Assembly: GCF_003171515.1 (NCBI RefSeq)
Contig: NC_089394.1
Coordinates: forward strand, 1,550,001 to 1,614,000
Origin: Pyrenophora tritici-repentis
Lineage: Eukaryota > Ascomycota > Dothideomycetes > Pleosporales > Pleosporaceae
Length of the DNA: 64,000 nucleotides
Reading direction: 5' to 3'
Part shown: one piece after another, positions 1 to 9,510 of the stretch
How the letters are laid out: each line of letters begins with the position of its first letter
Numbering within the stretch: the stretch's first letter is position 1
The notes under the pieces: generated by a model
The model's input: the letters and a program-made list of their open reading frames with translations, nothing else
Told to the model about the DNA's origin: nothing
Database searches by the model: none
Translations under genes and position numbers: made by a program

Positions 1-699
1 TCTCATCTTCAGCTCAACCAGTCACAGCATCAATGTGCAAAAGGTAAACAACGCGTCCCGTATTGGCTTTAGTTTTGTTAACACCCGTCCAGATCTTCAA
101 GATCGTGCTGTCCAAAGCCTTTGATCTAAAGTGCACCATTCCCGAGATAGAAAACATTGGTGAGCCACTGCTCCTCTACCAAGCCGTCTAGTCGCCGGAC
201 CGTAGAGTCAGACCCAGGACAGAAGGAACCAAGGCGAACCTATCTGAAGGGCAGATGGGACGCGTCTTTTATCGGAACGTTACCATGAGCGAATGACTTG
301 AATGATTTATTTGCGTGGGATTGCATGGCTCGGCGATTGGAGCAAGGTCATCTATACATGGCGGGTTAAAACCGGCGTTCTTCTGCTTTGTATTTGCGGA
401 AGGGCTTGTACGATTCAGAGCGATGAGAGCTCGGCTGGGTCGGAGGTTTCGCGCTTCCAAAAGCGCAAGAATTGCGGCTTCGCAGCAACTACCAATATCA
501 ACTATCCTAGTGTAATACATGTCTCCGGACTGCACACGTCTTTGTATGAGTGTTTGCTTTTTTGACTTTTGACAGGTGAGATGGCACGTCTTAACTAGCG
601 GGCGCGGCATGACGCAACGAGCTAGTTAGCAACAACCAAAAAGTTCCACTTGGGTCCACAACATCAACACTCTCGCGTCTGTTTCAAACCACACCCACC
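1..699. other. intergenic left edge, no supported gene
   Basis: No reading frame here has a recognisable domain. Open frames on both strands between 269 and 610 overlap each other and look like chance. The last part, just before 700, is the promoter and 5' leader of the exosome subunit gene. An upstream gene could end to the left of the window. Confidence 0.5.
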
Positions 700-1387
700 A
701 TGACGCTCCCCCAAATAGCGCTACCAGGTATGCGATTAGAGTAGGTTCGTTTCCAGCGTCTTTAACTAACACAAACCAGGGCAATTCCTCGCCAAAACCA
801 GCGACTACCTGCCTGGCCCAGGAACACATATTCACGAGTCGCAAATCTACGCTTCAATCGCCGGACTCGTCATATCTACACCTTCTTCTTCCACCGCAAA
901 TACAACCTCCAAATCCAGCAACCTCACACCCCTCCTTTCAATAACGCGCCCCCCAAGCTCGACCGACCCCGGCATCCTAGGCCCCAACTCAGGTGCCGGC
1001 ATCCCACTCCTCCCCACCGTCTCCAGCACCGTCCTCGTGCGCATAACACGCCTCGGCTCGCGTTTTGCCTCCTGCGAGATCCTCGTCATCGACAACCTCG
1101 TATGCCGCGAAGCCTTCGTAGCGCAGATCCGGCGCGAAGACATCCGCGCCACGGAAAAAGACAAGATCAAGATTGAAGAGAGCTTCCGCGTGGGCGATCT
1201 CGTGCGCGGGACGGTGATTAGTTTGGGAGATAGTGGCAATTACTATGTCGCGACGGACTCAAATGAGTATGGTGTTGTGCTGGCGAGGAGCGAGGAGGGC
1301 AGGATCATGCATCCGGTTAGTTGGAAGGAGTTTAGGGATCCGGTTAGTGGGAAGGCTGAGTTGAGGAAGGCTGCGAAGCCGTTTTGA
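700..1387 (+). CDS. CSL4: exosome complex subunit Csl4
   Basis: This gene encodes the Csl4 cap subunit of the RNA exosome, which helps bind and route RNA to the 3'-5' exonuclease core in nucleus and cytoplasm. The model has a 28-nt first exon (700-727), a 52-nt intron (728-779, with a CTAAC-type branch site before the AG) and a second exon to the stop at 1387, giving 211 residues. The N-terminus carries the family signature PGQFLAKTSDYLPGPGTH, followed by a low-complexity linker. The S1-like RNA-binding part is near residues 110-190 (RFASCEILVI, then the DLVRGTVISLGDSGNYYVAT stretch). The C-terminus is basic. The frame closes exactly across the intron, which fixes the start. The length is normal for fungal Csl4. 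Confidence 0.9.
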
Positions 1388-2877
1388 AGGTAGAGAGAGA
1401 AAGGGGCGGCATGAGATACCCAAACAGGTCCTGTGTAGGGCTATTTGCACAATTGCACAACGTACAGCGTCTTCAACGTTGCAAGCTGTGGCATTTCATT
1501 CTGTTCAGCATATTGAAGGTTCTAGACGTTGAAAAAAACATTAGATCCAATTGATCGTGCTGGATACTAGCTTCTTTGCCAAACTCGGGTATAAGTTTCG
1601 CCATTGTAACTACATACAGCCCATAGCTGTGCTACTCGAGGGTTTTTTTATAGGGTAATGCCTTTTAGCTCCATCCTCTTCGCGTGGGCTCCTCTGTACG
1701 AGGATATGTGTTCTTATAATTCTGGTTTTACGTTATTGGTCGATACCGGTTGAGGATCGTACCAGCTTTGTTTTGTCTTTTTTTGACACCCCACAGGTTC
1801 TTGGGTAGTTCTGTACGTTACAGTAAGTAGATCTATTCTCTTCATATGCTGATACTGCAGCCCGTTGCGTGCACATGCTCACGCTCATGTTCGCAGCTCG
1901 TGCCATGGACCGGAAATGTGCTCCGTGCGTCTAATCACCACTTACTAATATGACATCATAGATAAGTACACGGATGAGACCTCGATACCAGCTGCTAGTA
2001 GGATATGACAGAGCTTGGGAGGGAACTTTGTGGCGCTGACATTGGTTCCACGGGTATGGTCACTAGTGCGAAAATCAGCGAAGTCGGAGAGGCAAAAGTA
2101 CGGGTAGCGGCGGGGGTGTGTCGGGCGGACGTGGTCTGAAGGTGTACCTGCGTAGGGCTAGGTAGACAGCGGCTGATGGGGCGATTGCATTGCATGTTGA
2201 TCCTTTGGTAGGTATTCAGATGCTCAGCTTTGTACGTCCCAAACGGTCCTGACTGCTGGTACAAGAACCTCATTGAGTGGAGCTTCCTAGGGTCAGCGAT
2301 TGGCCACATGCAGCTTGGCTCGTCAGGAACCTTTTGTGGTTTGCAACTCACAGCGGCTCCGCCTACCTGATTTCGTGGGCTACCCGTCCATTGTGTTGTT
2401 TTCCTCCGACACACCTTCTATCGAAACCTCGACAAAGCTCCCAGTGCACATGTGCAGTTTGCGCATTCACTGACTACATTGCCCCTGCTTATACATACGC
2501 AAATCATATAACATACACATATACGTACACGTCCAGTATCTACAATGCTGTAGTTTCTGGATACGCGTTCGAGCAGGCCGTTCCCGGTACCGCATCCCCA
2601 GCAGCGGCCATCCACGACACGACTGCTACATACCAGTATAACCGCCATACCAGCGAGCGCCTAAGGACTAAGTGAAGCTCCTTTACCACTCATCGCTATC
2701 TTTTTGAGGTGGCGCGGTGGTCGTACAACGCCTGCCCAACTCCAAGACAAGAACGCCCTACTGCAGCCTCCATAGTCATCCGCGCGCGTTTCGCATAGGC
2801 CAACCAGTAAGTTTTCTTGCTTATCCCGCTGCGCTGCAAATGCTCATGAATTTGGTTCTCTAGCTGCCGATGAAGCG
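1388..2877. other. intergenic, no supported gene
   Basis: About 1.5 kb without a frame I can support. Overlapping frames on both strands (1995-2414 minus, 2277-2675 plus) have biased, low-complexity composition and no domain. A clean intron-like stretch (GTAAGTTTTC near 2809, ending CTCTAG at 2863) lies just upstream of the next ATG. The 5' leader of the next gene may therefore be spliced, or its protein may have an extra N-terminal exon. Confidence 0.45.
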
Positions 2878-3698
2878 ATGACTACACATCCCGAGACCGT
2901 TGCGTGCGGTGCGACACCCGACGCTGCACAGCCCGTTACTTCACACCATATCCCTTCCGACTCTACTCCGGCCTCGATTGGTCCCTCGCTATTGAAAAAA
3001 CTTTGGTCTTCCGTGATACAGAGTTTGAAGCCTTTACAGCCCGTTAGAGCTAAGGAAGGAGATATATGGATCCAGGAGGGGACAGTTGCCTTCGCAAAAG
3101 ATGAAAATCAAAGTGATAGGACAATGTCGGCTATAATTCAACTCGATTCAGGATGCGAAAACGTCAACCTTATTTCCGCCGATTTCATGCGTACGCTTGG
3201 CTGGACTCAGGATCCTTCTTGTGAAGCTCAAGATGTTGGTGAGCTCCTCAACGGAGAGACGGTTCAGAGCCTGGGGACGGTAAAAGTACGCTGGTTTGCA
3301 CCCGAGTTCCGTATGCGCCGCTATGCAGATGCCACTTGCCACATAATGGAAACGGAAAAATTCGACTTACTCATGGGCAAAGCCGACTTGGTCAGATTAC
3401 GTCTGTACAAAATCAATCGGCCGCCTCGGATTTTTGCTTTGTACCCTAGATCCCCTACAGTAAGAGGTATGTTGAGAATCATAATCATCATCTATGGTCA
3501 CTGATAGCTTGGACGTAGGTGAAAGTCGCCAGCAAAAGAACGATGAGGCCAAAGCTGCACGCGAAAAGGAAAAACAAGACAAGGCGGAACGTGAAAAACA
3601 AAAGGTATGCTACATCTTGCGTAACGCTTCTGATGCAACGCGCTAAGATCAACAAGGCCCAAGGAAACTCCACGTCAAATGCGCCGTCGACATCATGA
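2878..3698 (+). CDS. orphan retropepsin-like (A2-type aspartic protease fold) protein
   Basis: Three exons: 2878-3466, 3519-3604 and 3648-3698, with 52- and 43-nt introns. The frame stays open across both junctions and ends in TGA. The central part carries a retropepsin-like core: a hydrophobic strand, then LDSGCENVNLIS (Asp-Ser-Gly catalytic-type triad), then a second half ending FDLLMGKADL. This resembles the hydrophobic-Leu-Gly-x-x-Asp motif that closes retroviral-type protease folds. The N-terminal 65 residues are low-complexity. The second exon encodes a highly charged, probably helical Lys/Glu/Gln stretch. No reverse transcriptase or gag lies beside it, so it looks like a stand-alone host gene rather than part of a retroelement. 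Active proteolysis is inference; homodimerisation would be needed. Confidence 0.6.
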
Positions 3699-3848
3699 GA
3701 ATCGCACGGCCTTGCTCCTCACAACGACTCTGCAATGCTACATACATACATCGATACAGGGGTTTCCATTATTACGACTAATGATGCGTCTCTGACCTTT
3801 GCTGGTATACATAGAGACAGGCATATTCCTTTTTCTCTTCATCGAAGC

Positions 3849-4002
3849 CACAGTGATGGCGTAATGACCTTGATAATCTGGGTGGACGATTTTGAACAAA
3901 GAGGGCGGCGTCCCTTCATTACTCCCACAGGGATGGCGCAATGACCTTGATAAACTGGGTGGATGGTTTTAAATAAAGAAGGCGATGTTTCTTCATCTCC
4001 AA
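3849..4002. repeat. imperfect tandem duplication, period 77 bp
   Basis: The segment beginning CACAGTGATGGCGTAATGACC at 3849 is repeated from 3926 as CACAGGGATGGCGCAATGACC. The copies stay aligned over about 77 bp (CTTGATAA-CTGGGTGGA follows in both). They have diverged by scattered substitutions, so the duplication is not recent. Confidence 0.8.
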
Positions 4003-4135
4003 TCCCCTTTTCACTTCTCAGTCATCTCTCCCGTCGTCACTGGGGACGAGTTATGAAGTTTGTTAAGATTTAAAATCTTTCTTCATCTTCATGTTTTTTC
4101 TTCACGCGCCAAAGTCTTCAAGGACTTCGGTCAGC

Positions 4136-4245
4136 TATTCATTCATACTTAGATGCCAACATTATAACTTCTTATAGAATAGTTATCACTTATTCATTTA
4201 TACCTAGATGCTATAATTATTACTTCTCATAGCATATCAGGTAAA
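4136..4245. repeat. imperfect tandem duplication, period 55 bp
   Basis: TATTCATTCATACTTAGATGC at 4136 recurs at 4191 as TATTCATTTATACCTAGATGC. Both are followed by related A/T-rich tails ending in a CTTCT-ATAG-type segment. Most differences are C/T or G/A transitions. Confidence 0.7.
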
Positions 4246-4523
4246 TCTTTCTGCTTGGGATTGTAGTTCACGCAATGTTGGTAATTATCATGGTTGCTAA
4301 TTTACCAAATGAAATTACTGTTACGGTGACCTGAATATCATCATATCGCCATCATGCGTCTTTGTGAGGGATCGATTGAGTAAGGAGAAAGATTGGATTT
4401 GACACTCAGTAAGCCCAAACTTAATGTTGTGGATGCCAAGGCGCTAGTGCCGATAAGATAAAGGGTTATCGATATGGGTCCACGGATCTGGATATCTGGA
4501 TCCGTAACAGTCATCAACCTTTA

Positions 4524-5529
4524 TCAAGTGCTCGAGGATGAGCTTTGGTCTGTTCCAACAAACACTACTTGCACAGCAGCGAAACTAATGACGTCAGCTC
4601 AAGGAGAAATAGCCATGGAGAGGCAGCTCTATACATACGCAGCCGAGATAGCAAACACTTCAGCGCGTTTTGCCCCCGCAAATGCCATGAGACAGATAGA
4701 GACCAAGACATTGAATCCGGCGATAGTCCCAAGCCTTGCAGGCATTGAACTCACAAAACAGAGTACAACTATTGAGGCTATCGGTATCAACGATGCCAGA
4801 ATACTGTTCATGCAATATGTGATGGAATAGATGGTGGTATCCTCGTATCCCACAACTCCGTGCACGGGAGATGGTCTGAGAAAGCGGTCCAACCCGCATC
4901 TTTCAAGGCCAACTATGGTATTCCTTGCTGCCCAGGCGGAGAAGGGGTCTTCATTGACTCGTGGCTTCAGTGCCACAAGGTCAGGCTTGTACCCGTGTGG
5001 TTCTTCCATGGAGCCCCACACTTCTGCGTCTTCTCCGAGCAATGCAAGCTCCCCCATCTCCTTGGATTGTAGGTATTTTTGGAGCCAATGCAGATCCCAC
5101 CTTGCTGGTTTGGGAAGATTGAGAATGATGGATTGTTGGATCAGAGCGTCATCTGCGTGTTTCAATATGAGTAAACTGTATATGCTTATTGAGGGGTACA
5201 TGGGTGTGAAACTTGCTGTATTCTTTCAATTTCTCTCTCATCTTCATGACAAGATTCAGCTGCGTTTTGTCACCGTCCTCAGAGTCCTCGAGTCGAAACC
5301 AAGTTTTCGCATACTTGGTCTTCTGTCCTTTTCGGTCTTTGTCATCTCGTACTTGTTGCGCCCGCAGTTTTACTTCCAAGTCCACAAGCTCGGCTTGGTA
5401 GTATAGCAGATTCTGGGCGTTCATCGCTCCGAATCGACGGTAAATGGCGAGCTCAGGCTGTACTTCTGTTCGAGCTGCCAGCTTTGGATAGCCTATGGTG
5501 ATGTCGTGGAAAGGATCGTATGGGGCCAT
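4524..5529 (-). CDS. DUF6594-family membrane protein
   Basis: Minus-strand gene of three exons (5529-5217, 5152-4639, 4584-4524), giving 295 residues. The N-terminal motif GYPKLAARTEVQPELAIYRRF and the following helix (NAQNLLYYQAELVDLEVKL) are typical of DUF6594, a fungal family of unknown function. The C-terminus has two or three hydrophobic segments (near SILASLIPIASIVVLCFV and TIAGFNVLVSICLMAFAG), then AAFAAVQVVFVGT after the last intron, so it should sit in a membrane. Intron 4585-4638 is GT-AG. Intron 5153-5216 fits best as GC-AG (donor GCAAGT), which restores the family pattern EYNDAL. A 37-nt GT-AG alternative would add about 11 residues. The start at 5529 has a better context (AAGATGG) than the longer option at 5625. 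Confidence 0.8.
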
Positions 5530-6278
5530 GATCTTGCTTTGAATCTGTTTAGATAAGAATAGTGTGTTAGGCTCACTTGAGCGGTAAAATTGTGGAATGG
5601 GTTCTAACTGTCGAGGGGAGCTCATGAGTTATAACATACATACGAAAGGCTGAGCTTGCCTTGCTATCTGCAGATACGCTTAGCCCTTTCGACATCACTG
5701 CCACTATGTCTGTAGACGTCGATTCGCTGATCATTGATGTTGGCCTTCGCATGCAGTTTTGGCAAGCCACATGCACGAACACGTCGTCTTGGTCATTCTT
5801 ATCTCCATCTGTCTGCACAGCCATGGTTCCAAATTTCCAGCCTAATCTCACACCAGCGAGGGAAATGGGTTCCTCGCACGCTACAATGTGTTGTGGACTA
5901 GGGAAAAGAACAGAACAAGAAGAAGCGGATTCCTATAGGTATTTGCGCATCGCAAAGTTAGATCAGGTATTCTGCATAACAACAATTTCTCTGGCTGATC
6001 TAGAGTTACGTAGAGCCTAGCTAGTGCGTAGGAGGACCAGCAGATCTAAACGGTGAGCGGTCCAGAATTTGCCTTCTCTTGCATCTCTGGGCGGGTACTG
6101 AACCTATGTCAGGTAGAACAAGAAGCCTCCAAACACTTAGCATTGATTCTAGGACTGGGGGGGAGCGGAATAATAACTGCAGTCAATGAATATGCTACAG
6201 GCTACGATGTGAAGCGTTGCCGACGTGCTGGCCATGCTCGCTGCGCGCGATGGATTGCGACCATAAGCCTATTGGAGT
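5530..6278. other. intergenic upstream of DUF6594 gene and Pogo element
   Basis: No domain was recognised in either strand. The frames at 5661-6020 (plus) and 5573-5851 (minus) overlap each other and look like chance. The right part borders the TA target site of the DNA transposon at 6279. Confidence 0.5.
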
Positions 6279-6280
6279 TA

Positions 6281-6321
6281 ACGTGTTCCACCACCGAGTG
6301 CACGGCCCCACCGAATGCATC
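6281..6321 (+). repeat. left terminal inverted repeat of Pogo-type element
   Basis: Begins ACGTGTTCCACCACCGAGTG directly after TA. It matches the reverse complement of the right end with about one mismatch over roughly 40 bp. It contains two copies of a 17-bp subunit (TGCACGGCCCCACCGAA type). Confidence 0.8.
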
Positions 6322-6368
6322 CAACACCGCTTTTCCCACATTTTTCAATCAATTATATCTCAACCACC

Positions 6369-6955
6369 ATGACAGGTATTGAAGCTGCGCTTGCAGCAAT
6401 TAAATCGCTAAGCCTTAGAGATAATTTTATATATGCAGATATTGCTGCGAAGTACGATTGTGACCGATCTACATTATCACGACGACACCGAGGGCTTACA
6501 CGAGCGCGTGCAACAGCACTTGCAAATAGCCGATTGCTTAACACTACGCAGGAATCCGAGCTTATAAAATATATACACACACTTGTGAGCCGCGGGCTAC
6601 CTCTATCTGAGCTAATAATACGCAATTTTGCGAGCTAGATAGCTTAAAAAGATATAGGAAAAAACTAGGCTAGTCGCTTCGTGCGCCGCCACTAGATCGA
6701 TCTTATCTTACACTAGGCATCCGGCCTCGATCGCAACCGCTTTAAAGCTGACTCCGCCTTTAAGTATAGGCTATACTTTAAGCTTCTTAAGTGAAAAATT
6801 AAGTAATATAATATAGATTACTAGCATATATATAATATAGATAAGAAGGGCTTCCTAATTAGCGTGCTGTTAAAGATAAAGCGGGTATTCTCTAAGAGCG
6901 CTTTTAAGAAAGGAAAGCTACGGCACATTATATAGGATAGCAACTATAAGTAGAT
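6369..6955 (+). pseudogene. Pogo-type transposase, 5' half, multiple stop codons
   Basis: The first 89 codons (6369-6638) are open. They encode a Psq/CENP-B-like helix-turn-helix (SLRDNFIYADIAAKYDCDRS, then TLSRRHRG), the DNA-binding start of fungal Pogo/Fot1 transposases. After the TAG at 6636 the same frame continues with homology but many stops. Recognisable pieces are FVRRH, LDRNRFKADSAFKY and YNIDKKGFLISVLLKIKRVF, the last carrying the first catalytic Asp region. The stops are all explicable as C-to-T or G-to-A changes (for example IQD to I-stop-D), as expected after repeat-induced point mutation. The frame runs up to the Gypsy insertion point and resumes after it at 12921. Confidence 0.75.
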
Positions 6956-7134
6956 TGTGATGGATCAAACCTACGATCCCTCACGCGATCACGTGCCATA
7001 CAATCACGTGCCACGCTGGCAGTTGGCCCGTGCGAGGAATAATAAAGTTCCCCTCGTACTTGTATATAGATCTGTACACACAATCTCACTTATTAGAGGC
7101 ATCCTAACTATTGCAGTGTACTAGTGCCTTTACA
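6956..7134 (+). repeat. 5' LTR of Gypsy element
   Basis: 179 bp, TG...CA ends. It carries two GCGATCACGTGCCA/CAATCACGTGCCA boxes, an AATAATAAAG stretch and TGTATATAG, which could serve as the TATA box of the element's promoter. Identical by eye to the copy at 12738-12916. Confidence 0.9.
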
Positions 7135-7330
7135 CTATTGTGTGTCAACCCCTACATACCTAGGATACTTCGCATCAGGCTCAGTTATCAGAAACACCGT
7201 CCGCGCCGAGCGCCGCCGCCGATTGAGCAACTGCGACTTGCTACATCGGGCAGAACAAGACGTTCTGCGACGGGTTAGGTCTTGACGACGAGGATCGCAA
7301 AGTATTGCGCTAGAAGCCCACGGGTGGAGA

Positions 7331-7655
7331 CACCAGGCTCAACAAGCAAGTATTGCTCGTGAGGGTTGTCACCAACGCTGGTAGAGGACAGGTCCACCTA
7401 CATCAACGGACAAGTAGGCAGAGGGCAAGGCATCGAGCTTCGAGAAGCGCGACCCTACGGTAAGCCCTGCGCAACACACGAAAAGACCAGAGACACCAGG
7501 CTCAACAGGCAAGTATTGCTCGTGGGGGTTGTCACCAACGCTGGTAAAGGACAGGTCCACCTACATCAACGGACAAGTAGGCAGAAGGCAAGGCATCGAG
7601 CTTCGAGAAGCGCGACCCTACGGTCAGCCCTGCGCAACACACACGAAAAGATCAT
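7331..7655 (+). repeat. 163-bp tandem duplication in retrotransposon leader
   Basis: CACCAGGCTCAACAAGCAAG at 7331 recurs at 7494 as CACCAGGCTCAACAGGCAAG. The two copies of about 163 bp align throughout with a few substitutions. They lie before the likely gag ATG at 7660, in the untranslated leader, although an open frame happens to run through them. Confidence 0.85.
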
Positions 7656-7659
7656 CGCG

Positions 7660-9510
7660 ATGGCAAACCCGGCCAATACCCAGAATACCCAAGGTACCTC
7701 AGCCACCGGTGCCACCTTCGGGCAAGCTTCCCAGGATCCTACTCAATCACAGATGGGCCCGCCTCTCGTACCAGTACGAGCTTGCCTCTCCAACCGCCGA
7801 GAGAGCATGCTTCTGGCAGCCCATCCGTCATCCCAGCCATCAGTATCAGCTAGCGGCGACCTAGAGCCCATGACTGCTACACGCGAGATTGTCGGCATCG
7901 AAATCAACGACGTCCTGCTCGAATACCTCAAAGATTCTAACTACGTTTACCTCCGTTATACCGTTGACACCGAGTGGTTCGAATTACAAGAGGATCCCGA
8001 ACCTGACGAGCACAGCAATGCCTTTTACTCCCTTAGCACAGGCCGAATCCGCACTGATGGCAACATCACCCACAACATCAACGACTTCACTGTCACTAAC
8101 TCTAGTAACCTCCAGAAGAACGTGAAGGATCGTCCCGACTTCTGGTGGCGATTTATTGTCTCTACGCTAGTCTCCCTACGCAACTGCACTGACGCCATCA
8201 ATAGGCATCTGCAGACTGTGGACCGCAATGAAGGAGAGACTCAAGCTCTACGAGACCGACTAGCGAATGTTGAAGCAGCCCTTGATGAAACTTCGAACAG
8301 TAAACAACTACAAGTTGGCATGGTTAGCAGCAACCTGTACAAGGAGAAGCTGACAGAGATCCGACGCCTCACCTCGGACATCGGAAAGCTCAAAGCTGCG
8401 TCAGAACAACTCCCCAACGTTCGCGATGACCCCGCCTTCAAAGCCCTCGCCGCTGAGCGCGACCTTGCCGCCACCGAACGCAATGAACTCAAGCAGAAGG
8501 TTGAGGACCTATCCCGCCGAGCCGATGAACCGGAGAGCGGTCCTAACTACGCAGAGTTGGCACAGAAGCTCAAGGAGGAGTCTGACAGCGCCGACTGGTG
8601 GGCAGACCAAGCTAAGGCCAACGCTGAGCTCTGCGACAAGTTCAAAGGACAAGCTGATCGCTATTCTATCGAGCTTAACCAGTATGATGTCAAGTACTCT
8701 AACATGGAGGCGAACAAGAACGAAGCTCTCGCCCTTAAGGATAAGGCTTACGATGAGCTCAACCTCCAGCTCACCGAGGCTAGACGTGAGACAAAAACGG
8801 TCACCGACCGACTGCTGCAACATGAACCCAACTATCAGCCGTACACCCTCTGGCGGCGCGAGCGATCTTACGACCCAGTACGGCCTGTACAATCAAGCGT
8901 TTTGCTACAGCGACCTGTAGATGGTACCGCTGACCAACTCTCACAAGATCCTCGCCGAGCTGGGTACACCCCATGGGATAACCGTACTCCCGTGCGCGAC
9001 GCCTCGCTACCTCCTCCATCATCGAACCCATACGCCCCCGCTCCTACAGTACCGCGACCGCCGCCCGTCGCGCCCTCTACCGCCGGTGGAGGATTCTCTT
9101 ACAAACTCCCAGAACTTGAGACGTTCAAGGGCAAGGTCGACGACGACTACGAGCGGTGGCGCGAGATGGCAGTGGCCAAGTGTCGCACATACCCAGAGGA
9201 CTGGCAAGCGGTTGACTACCTCAAGTTCCGCATTCAAGGCGAAGCTTACGAGCACATCCGAGATGTCAAAGCTCGCCATTTCCTAGATTTCCTAGAGACT
9301 CTCGACAGCCAGTATCTCACCTATGATCGGGAAGCTGACGCCGCAACCCTCATCTGGCTCATCAACTCCCCGAACGAAGACCAGGAGTCGACCACCCCAT
9401 CGACCTGCTTCCTGACACTACGCCCCCTAAGCCTCATGTCTACGGACTCACTCGTACCGAGACTGAGGCTGTTAAGAAGTATATCGATGACATGCTGCAA
9501 AAGGGCTTAA
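7660..9510 (+). CDS. gag: Gag-like protein of Gypsy element, C-terminus truncated
   Basis: The likely start is ATG 7660 (MANPANTQNTQG) after the duplicated leader; the frame itself is open from 7366. The middle of the protein is a long charged coiled coil (about 8220-8810), followed by a Pro-rich stretch (PSSNPYAPAPTVPRPPPVAP). A retrotransposon gag core then follows (FKGKVDDDYERWREMAVAKC, LKFRIQGEAYEHIRD, LDSQYLTYDREADAAT). No CCHC zinc knuckle follows. At about 9390 the sequence passes into reverse-transcriptase coding in another frame, so the last residues (STTPSTCFL onward) are an out-of-frame tail. The capsid C-terminus, zinc knuckle and protease seem removed by one deletion. Confidence 0.7.
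   Translation: MANPANTQNTQGTSATGATFGQASQDPTQSQMGPPLVPVRACLSNRRESMLLAAHPSSQPSVSASGDLEPMTATREIVGIEINDVLLEYLKDSNYVYLRYTVDTEWFELQEDPEPDEHSNAFYSLSTGRIRTDGNITHNINDFTVTNSSNLQKNVKDRPDFWWRFIVSTLVSLRNCTDAINRHLQTVDRNEGETQALRDRLANVEAALDETSNSKQLQVGMVSSNLYKEKLTEIRRLTSDIGKLKAASEQLPNVRDDPAFKALAAERDLAATERNELKQKVEDLSRRADEPESGPNYAELAQKLKEESDSADWWADQAKANAELCDKFKGQADRYSIELNQYDVKYSNMEANKNEALALKDKAYDELNLQLTEARRETKTVTDRLLQHEPNYQPYTLWRRERSYDPVRPVQSSVLLQRPVDGTADQLSQDPRRAGYTPWDNRTPVRDASLPPPSSNPYAPAPTVPRPPPVAPSTAGGGFSYKLPELETFKGKVDDDYERWREMAVAKCRTYPEDWQAVDYLKFRIQGEAYEHIRDVKARHFLDFLETLDSQYLTYDREADAATLIWLINSPNEDQESTTPSTCFLTLRPLSLMSTDSLVPRLRLLRSISMTCCKRA

Larger units (their letters stand above)
3699..4523. other. intergenic with short tandem duplications
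   Basis: No supported gene. It contains two local tandem duplications (listed separately) and becomes A/T-rich toward 4100-4350. It separates the retropepsin-like gene from the convergent DUF6594 gene. Confidence 0.5.

Noticed and set aside
269..610. 113-codon minus-strand frame near the left edge
   Set aside because: It overlaps plus-strand frames of similar length and has no domain or biased codon use.
2277..2675. 132-codon plus-strand frame before the first retropepsin-like gene
   Set aside because: Low-complexity Thr/Tyr runs from an alternating ATAC stretch and no splice connection that I could justify.
4474..4830. 118-codon plus-strand frame
   Set aside because: Antisense to the DUF6594 exons, whose protein pattern is clear.
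5661..6020. 119-codon plus-strand frame between DUF6594 and Pogo
   Set aside because: Overlapping minus frame of equal quality; no recognisable domain.
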